A stretch of DNA of 22,158 nucleotides. It comes from an uncultured Muribaculaceae bacterium. Its GTDB lineage: Bacteria; Bacteroidota; Bacteroidia; Bacteroidales; Muribaculaceae. How positions within the stretch are numbered: the stretch's first letter is position 1; every line of letters begins with the position of its first letter. The stretch lies in the NCBI GenBank assembly GCA_910583795.1, contig CAJTZQ010000062.1, forward strand, positions 1 to 22,158, given 5' to 3'. Made by a program: the position numbers and the translations under genes. Below are positions 15,985 to 22,158 of the stretch, in pieces. The notes under the pieces were generated by a model. The model saw only the letters and a program-made list of their open reading frames with translations. It searched no databases and had not been told where the DNA came from.

Positions 15985-16983
15985 TTATTTGGATGCCGTA
16001 TCCTTTGCTGCCTGCAGGCGTGCTTCTATCTGTTGAATAGATTCGTCACGAGATACTATCTTTCCGTCAGGTCCTATCAGCATGTGATGGGGTATGCCTG
16101 AAAAACCATAGATATCGTATGGACGCCGTTGGGTGTTAAGGATCACAGGCCAGGTGATATTATGCTTGTTTACGGCGGCTTTGGAATCATCAGGCGTGTC
16201 TCTTACAGCCACTCCCACTATTTCAAGTCCATTGCCTTTCCATTTCTCGTAGAGGGAAGCAATTTCAGGAAGCTCCTTAATGCAATACGGACACCAGCTT
16301 GCCCAAAAGTCAACGAGAGTGTATACACCGGGTTTAACAAATGAAGAGAAGTTTGTGTTCACGCCATCGATTGTTTCACCTTCAAAATCAACAAAAGGCT
16401 GCCCGGGAGCTGTTGCGGCACGAAGTTTTGCGAAATTTTTGTAATATTTAGTCTTGGGAGAGTTCTGAATGTCGGCAGAAGCATCGGCAAGAATGCTGTC
16501 AACTTTATTATAATCGGCATATTTCATCCATTCAATTCCAAAATACGAGCCGATGGGATTGTTTTTGTTATCATTGTAACTCTTCTCCACAAAATCCACA
16601 TAAGTCGGCATGTCGTCAAGGTTTTCTATTGAATCAAGCTGCGACAGGAGTGTCGAAAACTTGTCGTTCAAAGGCGTACCGACAGCAGTTGAGGTAGAGT
16701 CGTTCAAAGTAGCGGTTCCTTCCTCAGAAATGTAGAAGGCTCGCGTCCTTCCATCGATAAGTACCGAAGCGAATACCGGTTTTTGGGGAATATTTTCAAA
16801 CACAACTTTTCCATCTTTGACGATAGCCGAAGAGATTGATGTTGAGTCAAGAAAATTGATTAGTTCTACAGTCTGTCCTTCAAATTTATCAGAGAGGGAT
16901 ATTTCCAATTTGGGTTTCTGGTGGCTACAGGCCGCTAATAATGCCATGCTGCCTAATATAAATGGTATGATTCGCTTTTTCAT
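15985..16983 (-). CDS. TlpA-like thiol-disulfide lipoprotein with DUF4369
   Basis: This 332-residue protein is a thioredoxin-fold reductase or isomerase of the TlpA/ResA type, exported and lipid-anchored. The signal peptide ends in a lipobox LLAAC with C19 as the lipid-carrying residue. The N-terminal part (about 25-100) resembles DUF4369, a Bacteroidota companion domain. The thioredoxin domain fills about residues 194-326, with the active site W230-C231-P-Y-C234 and the cis-proline P298 in GIPHHMLI. Such proteins keep envelope cysteines reduced or act in cytochrome maturation; which applies here is unknown. It is followed by the acyl-CoA synthetase gene after 16 bases, so the two probably form an operon. 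Confidence 0.9.
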   Translation of the reverse strand: MKKRIIPFILGSMALLAACSHQKPKLEISLSDKFEGQTVELINFLDSTSISSAIVKDGKVVFENIPQKPVFASVLIDGRTRAFYISEEGTATLNDSTSTAVGTPLNDKFSTLLSQLDSIENLDDMPTYVDFVEKSYNDNKNNPIGSYFGIEWMKYADYNKVDSILADASADIQNSPKTKYYKNFAKLRAATAPGQPFVDFEGETIDGVNTNFSSFVKPGVYTLVDFWASWCPYCIKELPEIASLYEKWKGNGLEIVGVAVRDTPDDSKAAVNKHNITWPVILNTQRRPYDIYGFSGIPHHMLIGPDGKIVSRDESIQQIEARLQAAKDTASK

Positions 16984-16998
16984 TTGGTATCATTTTAT

Positions 16999-17016
16999 GT
17001 GTGTTAAGAAACACAC
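16999..17016. repeat. Short inverted repeat in the thioredoxin-like gene leader
   Basis: GTGTGTT (16999-17005) and AACACAC (17010-17016) pair exactly around the loop AAGA, 15 bases upstream of the start codon at 16983. The position suits either an operator or an RNA hairpin near the ribosome binding region. No function is assigned. Confidence 0.35.
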
Positions 17017-17115
17017 TATTTTATTTTAGACAAATCCTTGCCGATAAGGTTTAATTATTTGGGTAATCTCCTCTATAATTGCCTCAATTTTTTGGCGTGT
17101 CGACGCCACTCACGG

Positions 17116-17604
17116 TTATTGAGTCAGAGAATATTTTAAATTTGAATTCACTGGGATTTTCCCTTCCATATAGACCACACTCACATTTTCGGCACCGTCT
17201 TGGGTTATGACGAGCAGATTGGTGAAATATTTATGATCGCCTGACAGCTTTGCGAAAACATCATAACGATAGAAGTCTTTTTTCTTTGTAGTGAGAGTCT
17301 CAAGCTTGTTGTCTTTTTTTATTGAGGTGATTGCTTTCCAGAGTTTTTCGTTCATCCCGTCTCCATTTGTAGAAATGGTTTCAATGGATGTGATTTGACT
17401 GCTTTTCACAGGAAGACCTCCGGATCTCTCCTGCGAAAGATACTGATCACCCATTGCCTGAAGCATGAGAGGGGATACATAGGTGTAGTCAAAATTGGGA
17501 TTTGAGGATAGGTCTTCAAAATACTTCTTTGGATTGGCAGCGAAAGCTGTCGAAGAAGAAATCCCGATAATGATGAAGAGAAGAAGTCTTATGAGAGTAT
17601 TCAT
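17116..17604 (-). CDS. DUF4252-like secreted protein
   Basis: The 162-residue protein has a signal peptide of about 22 residues ending AFA, with no lipobox, so it is probably periplasmic. The mature part opens with a short helix (PKKYFEDLSSNPNFDYTYVS) and the pattern 'TYVSPLML', which resembles DUF4252, a Bacteroidota family often encoded beside ECF sigma factors. The C-terminal half has alternating beta-like strands (YFTNLLVITQDG, NVSVVYMEGKIPV). The family has no established function. It is the last gene of a three-gene operon with the sigma factor and the membrane protein, 44 bases after the latter. This suggests a role in sensing or responding to an envelope signal (inference). Confidence 0.7.
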   Translation of the reverse strand: MNTLIRLLLFIIIGISSSTAFAANPKKYFEDLSSNPNFDYTYVSPLMLQAMGDQYLSQERSGGLPVKSSQITSIETISTNGDGMNEKLWKAITSIKKDNKLETLTTKKKDFYRYDVFAKLSGDHKYFTNLLVITQDGAENVSVVYMEGKIPVNSNLKYSLTQ

Positions 17605-17648
17605 AATTTATGGTTAGGTTTAATTATTTAACTGATGGATAGATAATC

Positions 17649-18503
17649 TTATTGCATTTCACTTCCGGTTGCAGCCAACAGAGATAGGGAAGAGTTGACT
17701 AAATCCAATGTCTCGGCAATTCCGGCGAAAGATGAAGAGACGGCATCCACTGATTCATAGACATTGCAAACCGTTTGACTAAGAGTGGATAACGGTTGAA
17801 TAACGATGTTGGATGGATCAATAGATGCTGCTGCGATCATAGGCATCACGTCGATCACCGGATCTGAAAAATATGGAAGATTAATTTTTTCAGGTTCAGT
17901 GGCTATAGCTACGGCAGATAGTGCCTGAGCTGTCTGTACCGACAATGCTTGATGCAATGCCGGTGAATTGGATACCTTTGCGGCGACATGTTCCACAGGT
18001 TTGTTGATCTCTATAAAGGAAGGGCTTTTAGAAGAGCCTGTAAGTTGGGGCGAAGATTGTTTCCCTGCTTCCGCATTGTCGGGTGTGGAAGCATATTGCA
18101 GCTTTTGAGGATTTTCCATATTTATTCCCTCAGTTGCTTTAAATCCAACAGTGGCAACAACTGCAACGACTGCAGCTGCGGCTGTCATGGGAATTAACCG
18201 TTTGAATATCAAACGTCGTCTGCTTGATCGGGCGAGTTTGGAAATCTGGTTATCCAATATTTGTTCAAGCTCCGGGGGTGTTTGAAGTGCAAGAGCCTTC
18301 AGGGATGCTTCTGAATGACTGTTGAGCGATTTTATAAGCTCAAGGTCATTTAGAAGCTGCATGTCGTTGACCTCAAAAGATGGATTCGGTCCCGTAAGGT
18401 CTTCGGCATATCCTGAGAGTCTCTCCGATTCTTGATCGGAAAGGGTAGCGTTGAAGAATTTTTCAGTCAGTTGTCTGACGGTATATATGTCGTTGTTTGC
18501 CAT
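17649..18503 (-). CDS. Putative anti-sigma factor, single-span membrane protein
   Basis: I do not recognise a named family in this 284-residue protein. The N-terminal 100 residues are hydrophilic and mostly helical, beginning YTVRQLTEKFFNATLSDQES, and would lie in the cytoplasm. A positively charged RRRLIFKR segment (about 95-102) precedes one membrane span (about 103-121). The remaining 160 residues are rich in serine, alanine, proline and asparagine and would be periplasmic. This layout, plus its place 26 bases after an ECF sigma gene, points to an anti-sigma factor that holds the sigma factor at the membrane. There is no zinc-binding HxxxCxxC motif, so it is not a classic ZAS-domain protein. 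Confidence 0.6.
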   Translation of the reverse strand: MANNDIYTVRQLTEKFFNATLSDQESERLSGYAEDLTGPNPSFEVNDMQLLNDLELIKSLNSHSEASLKALALQTPPELEQILDNQISKLARSSRRRLIFKRLIPMTAAAAVVAVVATVGFKATEGINMENPQKLQYASTPDNAEAGKQSSPQLTGSSKSPSFIEINKPVEHVAAKVSNSPALHQALSVQTAQALSAVAIATEPEKINLPYFSDPVIDVMPMIAAASIDPSNIVIQPLSTLSQTVCNVYESVDAVSSSFAGIAETLDLVNSSLSLLAATGSEMQ

Positions 18504-18529
18504 ATTTGCTTGTTTAATGAGGTGAGAGT

Positions 18530-19027
18530 TTATGATTTTGAGAAGAGATCCCGAAGTTTTTTCCGTCCCCTTGAAAGAAGTACCCTTACATTATCTTCAG
18601 AGAGACCGGTAGCTTCTTTTATCTCCGAGGTGGAGAGTCCCGCCATAGTGCTCAGAGTGATAACCTTTCTTTGGTTGTCGGGTAATTCCCGGAGCAGGCG
18701 TGCCATTTGTCTGACATCGTCGCGGGCTTCCGCCATGTTTGCCGGCGACGCGCCTGAATCAGGGATGTCGGGAGGATCGTCGCCGTATGGAGAGAACGCA
18801 TTGCGTGACCTGTTTAGCATGGTGAGGGCTATATTCTTTACAGTCACAGTAGCGTATGCTCCAATGTTGTCTATCTTTCCGAGACGTTCCCGGTTTTCCC
18901 AAAGGCGGGTGAATGCTTCCTGGATACAATCTTGCGCATCGCTCTCATCCCTGAGGATAGTGAGCGCGTAGGCGTAGAGTGATTTATGGAGCGGCATCAC
19001 GCAATTTTTGAACCGGATCTCGTTCAT
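18530..19027 (-). CDS. ECF-type RNA polymerase sigma factor
   Basis: This 165-residue protein has the two-domain build of an ECF (group 4) sigma factor. Region 2 spans about residues 10-75 and includes the core-binding pattern DESDAQDCIQEAFTRLWENR. Region 4 spans about residues 108-160, with LLRELPDNQRKVITLSTMAG and the helix-turn-helix STSEIKEATGLSEDNVRVLL followed by the basic tail SRGRKKLRDLF. A variable linker rich in proline and acidic residues (about 80-100) joins them. The gene is first in an operon with the anti-sigma-like and DUF4252-like genes. The leader carries short repeated motifs that may be its own promoter elements. Confidence 0.92.
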   Translation of the reverse strand: MNEIRFKNCVMPLHKSLYAYALTILRDESDAQDCIQEAFTRLWENRERLGKIDNIGAYATVTVKNIALTMLNRSRNAFSPYGDDPPDIPDSGASPANMAEARDDVRQMARLLRELPDNQRKVITLSTMAGLSTSEIKEATGLSEDNVRVLLSRGRKKLRDLFSKS

Positions 19028-19062
19028 CAGTTAGATAAATCTCTTTTTTCTTGCATTTTACA

Positions 19063-19076
19063 GTAAAACGTGTTAC
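19063..19076. promoter_or_regulatory. Near-palindrome upstream of the ECF sigma operon
   Basis: GTAAAACGTGTTAC is a 14-base palindrome with one mismatched pair. It overlaps a second palindrome, TTTTAC-A-GTAAAA (19056-19068). It lies 36-49 bases upstream of the sigma start codon. The heptamer TGTAACA (minus strand) occurs here at 19071-19077 and again at 19155-19161. These are candidate operator or -35 elements, assigned by pattern only. Confidence 0.3.
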
Positions 19077-19102
19077 AGTGTATAATGTCAAGAGATTGTT
19101 GG

Positions 19103-19121
19103 AAGGCGATCACGTCGCCTT
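19103..19121. repeat. Hairpin in the ECF sigma leader
   Basis: AAGGCGA (19103-19109) pairs exactly with TCGCCTT (19115-19121) around the five-base loop TCACG. Neither side has a run of T residues, so it is not a convincing terminator. It may be a structured leader element or an operator. Confidence 0.35.
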
Positions 19122-19215
19122 GTTTCTATAATAATGACTATAAAACAACAGGAATGTTACACCGTAAACGATAATTAATTTAAATATTTATCAATTACTA
19201 TATAAGGGAAGTTAC

Positions 19216-19263
19216 AAAAAAATGACGGGATAAAAGAATGCAAGAGCCTTTTCTATCCCGTCA
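19216..19263 (-). terminator. Terminator of the beta-propeller lipoprotein gene
   Basis: Read on the minus strand, a 10-bp stem pairs TGACGGGATA with TATCCCGTCA (plus-strand arms 19254-19263 and 19223-19232). It is directly followed by seven T residues (plus-strand A-run 19216-19222). A further AAAAG/CTTTT pairing inside can lengthen it. It lies 18 bases past the stop codon. Confidence 0.88.
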
Positions 19264-19280
19264 AATTTAATTGGAGTATA

Positions 19281-20525
19281 TTATTTCTTCCATTTCCCGA
19301 TTATAACATAATTGTTGTCATCAGGGCTTATGCTTTCTTTGAGGGTATTCATCAAATCTATCACAGGTTTGTCTACAGCTTCATGTTCTTGAGGAGCTTT
19401 ATCCATCATGTCTAAAAGTACACCCGGATCAAAAGTCATTGAAAAAAACTTGGCTGAAGATTGTTGCAGCCAATTGTCTTCTATCACGATCGGACCGAAT
19501 TTGTCAAGCATCAGATGGGCGAAATTACCGCGCAATGATTTACGGTCGACTATAAATGGCGTTGTCGACGGGATGATATACGACATTTCCCCCGCTGGCT
19601 CCGGTTGGTCAAAAAGCACTACAGCGAAAAATGAAGGTGTGGAGAGATATTCATGCATCGGTATTTTATCAGGCTTGCTGCCTAATGAGGAGGTAAAGAC
19701 CGGATGCAGGTCGTTTTCGTGGTAAACATACAAAGAGTCGGCGCGTGGTGCCAAGTAGAACATGCTGTAGTCAAAGCCTGTAGTTCCGGCAGAGTTGCCT
19801 GCAAAGATTTCATTTGAAAAATCTCTTTCGGTGGCAATCCACGGTTTGGTGACAGCCGTCTTGACATTTCCTTTTAAATCCTGAGTCCAGATATTGGAAA
19901 GATCTTCGGAATCTTCGAAAGGCATTGCTGCCACAGTGACGGTTTCATTTTTTGTATCTACGTTGATTCTTCCTTTTTCAAGAGTGTGAGCCAAAGGAAT
20001 GTTCCCTATGAAAGTTCCGTCGGCGGCATTATATGTAAATAAATCCGTCGCACTATATTGAGACAGGTATATGCGTCCTGCCTCTTCATCAACATATATG
20101 TCATAGGGGGCTATGGTATATTCTCCCGGACCTTGACCTTTATTGCCTATCTTGCCGAGATATTTTCCGGTATGATCAAATTGTCTCACCACCCCTTCTG
20201 AATATATGATGATCCGTTTTTCTGTCACCCAGGTCATACCCTGTCCTGTCAGAGCTTCATCATTGTTGTCAAGTTTTATCAATTTGATGTCATCCGCGAT
20301 GTCTGATAGCTTAAGAAGAATCGTCTCATCGGCAAGATTGATATCCGCTACAATCAAAGTGTCGTTCCCCAATGCTACTTTTTCGGCCACTACAGGACAT
20401 TTGTTAAGAGATTTCACCGCTCCAACGTCTGTTTTATTTTTATCAGACCCGCATGAACCGGTTAATCCTCCTGCAATTCCGAAAAAGATTGCTGTCCGTA
20501 AAATTGAAGAGTAATGCTTTTTCAT
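19281..20525 (-). CDS. Six-bladed beta-propeller lipoprotein
   Basis: The 414-residue protein matches the Bacteroidota six-bladed beta-propeller lipoproteins (DUF5128/DUF4934-like). An N-terminal signal begins MKKHYSSILRTAIFFG and ends at C25 (LTGSC), a loose lipobox; the following GSDK may help surface export (inference). The body has repeated blade-like strands, such as VVRQFDHTGKYLGKIGNKGQ followed by GPGEYTIAPYDIYVDEEAGR and 'IYLSQYSATDLFTYNAADG'. Ligand and role are unknown. The frame is open to an ATG at 20576, but the ATG at 20525 directly precedes the signal peptide and is chosen. It has its own terminator and stands alone. Confidence 0.82.
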   Translation of the reverse strand: MKKHYSSILRTAIFFGIAGGLTGSCGSDKNKTDVGAVKSLNKCPVVAEKVALGNDTLIVADINLADETILLKLSDIADDIKLIKLDNNDEALTGQGMTWVTEKRIIIYSEGVVRQFDHTGKYLGKIGNKGQGPGEYTIAPYDIYVDEEAGRIYLSQYSATDLFTYNAADGTFIGNIPLAHTLEKGRINVDTKNETVTVAAMPFEDSEDLSNIWTQDLKGNVKTAVTKPWIATERDFSNEIFAGNSAGTTGFDYSMFYLAPRADSLYVYHENDLHPVFTSSLGSKPDKIPMHEYLSTPSFFAVVLFDQPEPAGEMSYIIPSTTPFIVDRKSLRGNFAHLMLDKFGPIVIEDNWLQQSSAKFFSMTFDPGVLLDMMDKAPQEHEAVDKPVIDLMNTLKESISPDDNNYVIIGKWKK

Positions 20526-20585
20526 AATCAGATTGTTTAAAAATGGATATTGGTAATTTAAGTTTCTCAAGTTCACTTAAGGTTT

Positions 20586-20609
20586 GGATGTTATGGTGTT
20601 AAAGTGTTA
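20586..20609. repeat. Three tandem 8-bp units upstream of the beta-propeller gene
   Basis: GGATGTTA, TGGTGTTA and AAGTGTTA follow one another without gaps, each ending in TGTTA. On the minus strand this reads as three TAACA units with an 8-base period, 61-84 bases before the start codon. The arrangement is compatible with adjacent protein-binding sites, but three imperfect units could arise by chance. Confidence 0.35.
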
Positions 20610-20663
20610 TGTCTATACATAATATCCAAGGAAGAAAGATATATCTACAATTGGAGATTAACC

Positions 20664-20696
20664 TCATAACCTTCAACTTTCGCTTGCGAAAGTTGA
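20664..20696 (+). repeat. Palindromic repeat, copy 1
   Basis: The core pairs TCAACTTTCG (20673-20682) with CGAAAGTTGA (20687-20696) around CTTG, a perfect 10-bp stem. Together with the flanking TCATAACC it matches copy 2 (21823-21855) in the opposite orientation at 31 of 33 positions. It has the look of a REP or small MITE-like extragenic element. Confidence 0.75.
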
Positions 20697-20755
20697 CTGA
20701 TTAAAATAAGAGTCTTGCGCGAAGTTAATAAAAATATCCTTCAGAAAAAAATAAA

Positions 20756-20795
20756 ACCGGAGAAAGCCGTATGTTATATTTCCGACTTTCCCGGT
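20756..20795 (-). terminator. Terminator of the M48 peptidase gene
   Basis: On the minus strand an imperfect stem pairs ACCGG/CCGGT and GAAAG/CTTTC, with one bulge and one mismatch around a 13-base loop. It is followed by TTTTATTTTTTT (plus-strand 20745-20756). It lies about 50 bases past the M48 stop codon. A T-run on the other side (20802-20808) could give weak activity on the plus strand. Confidence 0.75.
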
Positions 20796-20842
20796 CTCAT
20801 ATTTTTTTGAGGAGGTTTCTGGCAGTTTTGTTATGCACTCTA

Positions 20843-21676
20843 TTATTTCAGATTGCAACCTGCGGGAGGAGTGATGTTGTCTTTATGGCAGCGGTCTATG
20901 ATATGGTTGATACGGTCTTGAGTGGCGGGGTGTGATGAAAACATCTGAGCCATTCCGTTTGTCTGAGCTCCGGCTTCCATCGATTCCAGTTTTGAGAATG
21001 CCATAGCCATCGCCCATGGATTTTTGCCGTTTGCTTTCAGAAAGTCGTAACCATAGTCATCGGCATTGCTTTCCTGTTTCCTTGAATATTTGGCGCTGAC
21101 AAGAGAAGAACCGAGTTGTGCAAGCTGGGATTGAGTCAATGCAGCTGCCGTTGAACTTGTAGAGGCTATGCCGTCGAGAATTGCTGAATTTAGAAGTGCC
21201 TGTTTGAATGCGTTTTTGGTGTCTTTGTGAGCCACGTGTCCGATTTCATGACCGATGACTCCAAGCACTTCATCGTCGGTCATGCGGTCCATAAGACCGG
21301 AGTACACTCTCACGCTTCCGTCGGCACAGGCAAATGCATTGACGTCGTTTGTAAGATAGACTTTGAAGTTGAGGGGTACGCCGTCAACTGAATTAAGACC
21401 TTGCGTAAGTTTGGCAAGCCGTTTGGAATAGGGGTTGGATGCGGGTGCCACCTTGTTTTGTTGGTCGGAATATTGTATGTATTCATGCACATAACTTTGA
21501 ATCTGCGAATCCGATACTGTCGCAGCCTGAAGAGCTTTCGAGGCGCCGCTCATCAGGGAGTCCATGTTAAGTCCGGTGGAAGAACATCCTGAAAATAATA
21601 GCCCCACGGACGCCGCCGAGGCGAGTATAAGAGCGCGTATCCGACCTCTTATGCCGATATGTTTTATCCCTTTCAT
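20843..21676 (-). CDS. M48-family zinc metallopeptidase lipoprotein
   Basis: This 277-residue protein is a periplasmic or outer-membrane-facing M48 peptidase related to LoiP and BepA. A signal peptide ends at the lipobox LFSGC with C31 as the lipidated residue. The zinc site is H143-E144-x2-H147 in VIGHEIGHVAHKDT, with E202 in QESNADDYG as the probable third ligand. The family-typical NAFACADGSVRVYSGLMD (about 113-130) and the C-terminal SSHPATQDRINHI are present. Related enzymes degrade or help fold envelope proteins under stress. The length is normal for the short form without TPR repeats. The gene is monocistronic and flanked by an inverted pair of palindromic repeats. Confidence 0.92.
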   Translation of the reverse strand: MKGIKHIGIRGRIRALILASAASVGLLFSGCSSTGLNMDSLMSGASKALQAATVSDSQIQSYVHEYIQYSDQQNKVAPASNPYSKRLAKLTQGLNSVDGVPLNFKVYLTNDVNAFACADGSVRVYSGLMDRMTDDEVLGVIGHEIGHVAHKDTKNAFKQALLNSAILDGIASTSSTAAALTQSQLAQLGSSLVSAKYSRKQESNADDYGYDFLKANGKNPWAMAMAFSKLESMEAGAQTNGMAQMFSSHPATQDRINHIIDRCHKDNITPPAGCNLK

Positions 21677-21822
21677 AATTTCTCAAATTTCATAATTCAT
21701 ACAAATTAGTAATCCGTCTGCATCCTGCCGGCTTTATTACATAATCTATCCATATCTATTATAAAACGTCTGAACCGCTCCAAGTGTTGTGTATTTTGAT
21801 TCTAATGGCAAGCTTAGTCAAT

Positions 21823-21855
21823 TCAACTTTCGCAAGCGGAAGTTGAGGGTTATGA
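21823..21855 (-). repeat. Palindromic repeat, copy 2 (inverted)
   Basis: TCAACTTTCG (21823-21832) pairs with CGGAAGTTGA (21837-21846) around CAAG, with one G-T pair. The following GGGTTATGA completes the 33-base match to copy 1 in reverse orientation, with two differences. A further GCTTGCGAAA (21861-21870) can pair with TTTCGCAAGC (21828-21837), which suggests a decayed second repeat unit. Confidence 0.75.
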
Positions 21856-21904
21856 AGTGAGCTTGCGAAACTTAAATTAGTCAATTAGTAATGAAATCAT
21901 AAAA

Positions 21905-21971
21905 ATTGCAGCGGAGCTGACTTCGGGATGTGTGGATGGAGTAGGTAACACGAAGTCAATTCCGCTGCAAT
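21905..21971. repeat. Large stem-loop with 21-base arms
   Basis: Arms 21905-21925 and 21951-21971 are complementary at 19 of 21 positions; the end segments ATTGCAGCGGA and TGACTTCG pair fully. The loop is 25 bases (21926-21950). On the minus strand the stem runs into TTTTT (plus-strand A-run 21901-21905), so it could end transcripts of the right-edge gene. The long stem and large loop also fit a structured RNA or a small mobile repeat. Confidence 0.7.
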
Positions 21972-22018
21972 TAATTTCAATCGGGTGCTATAAATCAATG
22001 ATATGAGTACATAATTAG

Positions 22019-22039
22019 TTTATTCAAATGTTGAATAAA
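22019..22039. repeat. AT-rich perfect palindrome
   Basis: TTTATTCAA (22019-22027) and TTGAATAAA (22031-22039) are exact reverse complements around the centre ATG. With a three-base centre it looks more like a protein-binding site than an RNA hairpin, but AT-rich chance palindromes are common. Confidence 0.4.
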
Positions 22040-22096
22040 TAAGAATATTTAAAAGCTGCTTAACCCTTTTTACGGAGGGTGATTTTATTGAAAAAA

Positions 22097-22158
22097 TCAG
22101 CGGTTTTTATACATATCCTCGTAGTAGCGTTCGTAATCGCCTGAGGTGATGTTGTCCA
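22097..22158 (-). CDS. Unidentified gene, C-terminal end only
   Basis: The minus strand at the right edge reads DNITSGDYERYYEDMYKNR and then TGA at 22099-22097. The composition, rich in tyrosine and charged residues, looks like a real protein C-terminus, and the stop is followed by intergenic-looking sequence with hairpins. Nineteen residues are too few to name a family. The rest of the gene lies beyond the window. Confidence 0.55.
   Translation of the reverse strand, partial: DNITSGDYERYYEDMYKNR

Larger units (their letters stand above)
20526..20842. other. Intergenic region between beta-propeller and M48 genes
   Basis: The 317 bases hold no gene. From left to right they contain the upstream region of the beta-propeller gene with a three-unit tandem repeat (20586-20609), one copy of the palindromic repeat (20664-20696) and the M48 gene terminator (20756-20795). 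No clear TAnnTTTG promoter box was found on the minus strand. Confidence 0.6.
21677..22096. other. Intergenic region upstream of the M48 gene
   Basis: The 420 bases hold no recognisable gene. They contain palindromic repeat copy 2 (21823-21855), a large stem-loop (21905-21971), an AT-rich palindrome (22019-22039) and, next to the right-edge gene, a weak 5-bp hairpin ACCCT/AGGGT (22063-22080). No full promoter was identified for the M48 gene. Confidence 0.6.

Noticed and set aside
17093..17108. TGGCGT/ACGCCA hairpin as terminator of the DUF4252-like gene
   Set aside because: On the minus strand the stem is followed by A residues, not T; the T-run lies on the wrong side.
20526..20576. Longer N-terminus for the beta-propeller lipoprotein
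   Set aside because: The added 17 residues would place a non-signal stretch before the clear MKKHYSSILR signal peptide.
20664..21855. Repeat-bounded M48 gene as an intact transposon
   Set aside because: No transposase or target-site duplication is visible, and the repeats are short extragenic palindromes, so an autonomous mobile element is not supported.
1..22158. CRISPR array, phage or insertion sequence
   Set aside because: No regularly spaced direct repeats, integrase, transposase or phage structural genes were found on either strand.

Overview
The window is an ordinary-looking stretch of a Bacteroidota (Bacteroidales-like) chromosome. This rests on the protein families present: a DUF4369/thioredoxin lipoprotein, a DUF4252-like secreted protein, a six-bladed beta-propeller lipoprotein, a short SecE, and RpoB/RpoC of the lengths usual in this group. 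It also rests on the near absence of Shine-Dalgarno sequences and on candidate promoter boxes of the TTTG / TAnnTTTG type. A gut genus such as those of the Muribaculaceae would fit, but that is a guess.

Region 1 (1-11342, plus strand) is the universal translation and transcription cluster. It runs from the 3' end of tRNA-Trp through secE, nusG, rplK, rplA, rplJ, rplL, rpoB and rpoC. A strong intrinsic terminator sits between rplL and rpoB, where it would partly separate ribosomal-protein output from RNA polymerase output. A candidate promoter overlaps the end of its T-run. The unit closes with a perfect 40-base palindrome that can terminate transcription from both sides.

Region 2 (11353-14259) holds a minus-strand membrane-anchored SIMPL-domain protein, an AT-rich gap with no recognisable gene, and a plus-strand pheS-nth pair: the phenylalanyl-tRNA synthetase alpha chain, then endonuclease III with a TTG start. 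A 21-bp-stem two-way terminator ends nth and the converging gene.

Region 3 (14277-19027, minus strand) has a thioredoxin-fold lipoprotein followed 16 bases later by a long-chain acyl-CoA synthetase. Upstream of these lies an ECF sigma factor / membrane anti-sigma-like protein / DUF4252-like secreted protein operon, which looks like an envelope-signalling module.

Region 4 (19281-22158, minus strand) has a beta-propeller lipoprotein, an M48 metallopeptidase lipoprotein, and the last 19 codons of an unidentified gene at the right edge. The M48 gene is bracketed by two inverted copies of a 33-base palindromic repeat. The gap upstream of it holds a large stem-loop with 21-base arms and an AT-rich palindrome.

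I see no phage, insertion sequence, CRISPR array or clearly novel system. The items most worth a second look are the inverted repeats and the large hairpin around the M48 gene, the repeated short motifs in front of the sigma factor and beta-propeller genes, and the terminator inside the rplL-rpoB interval.
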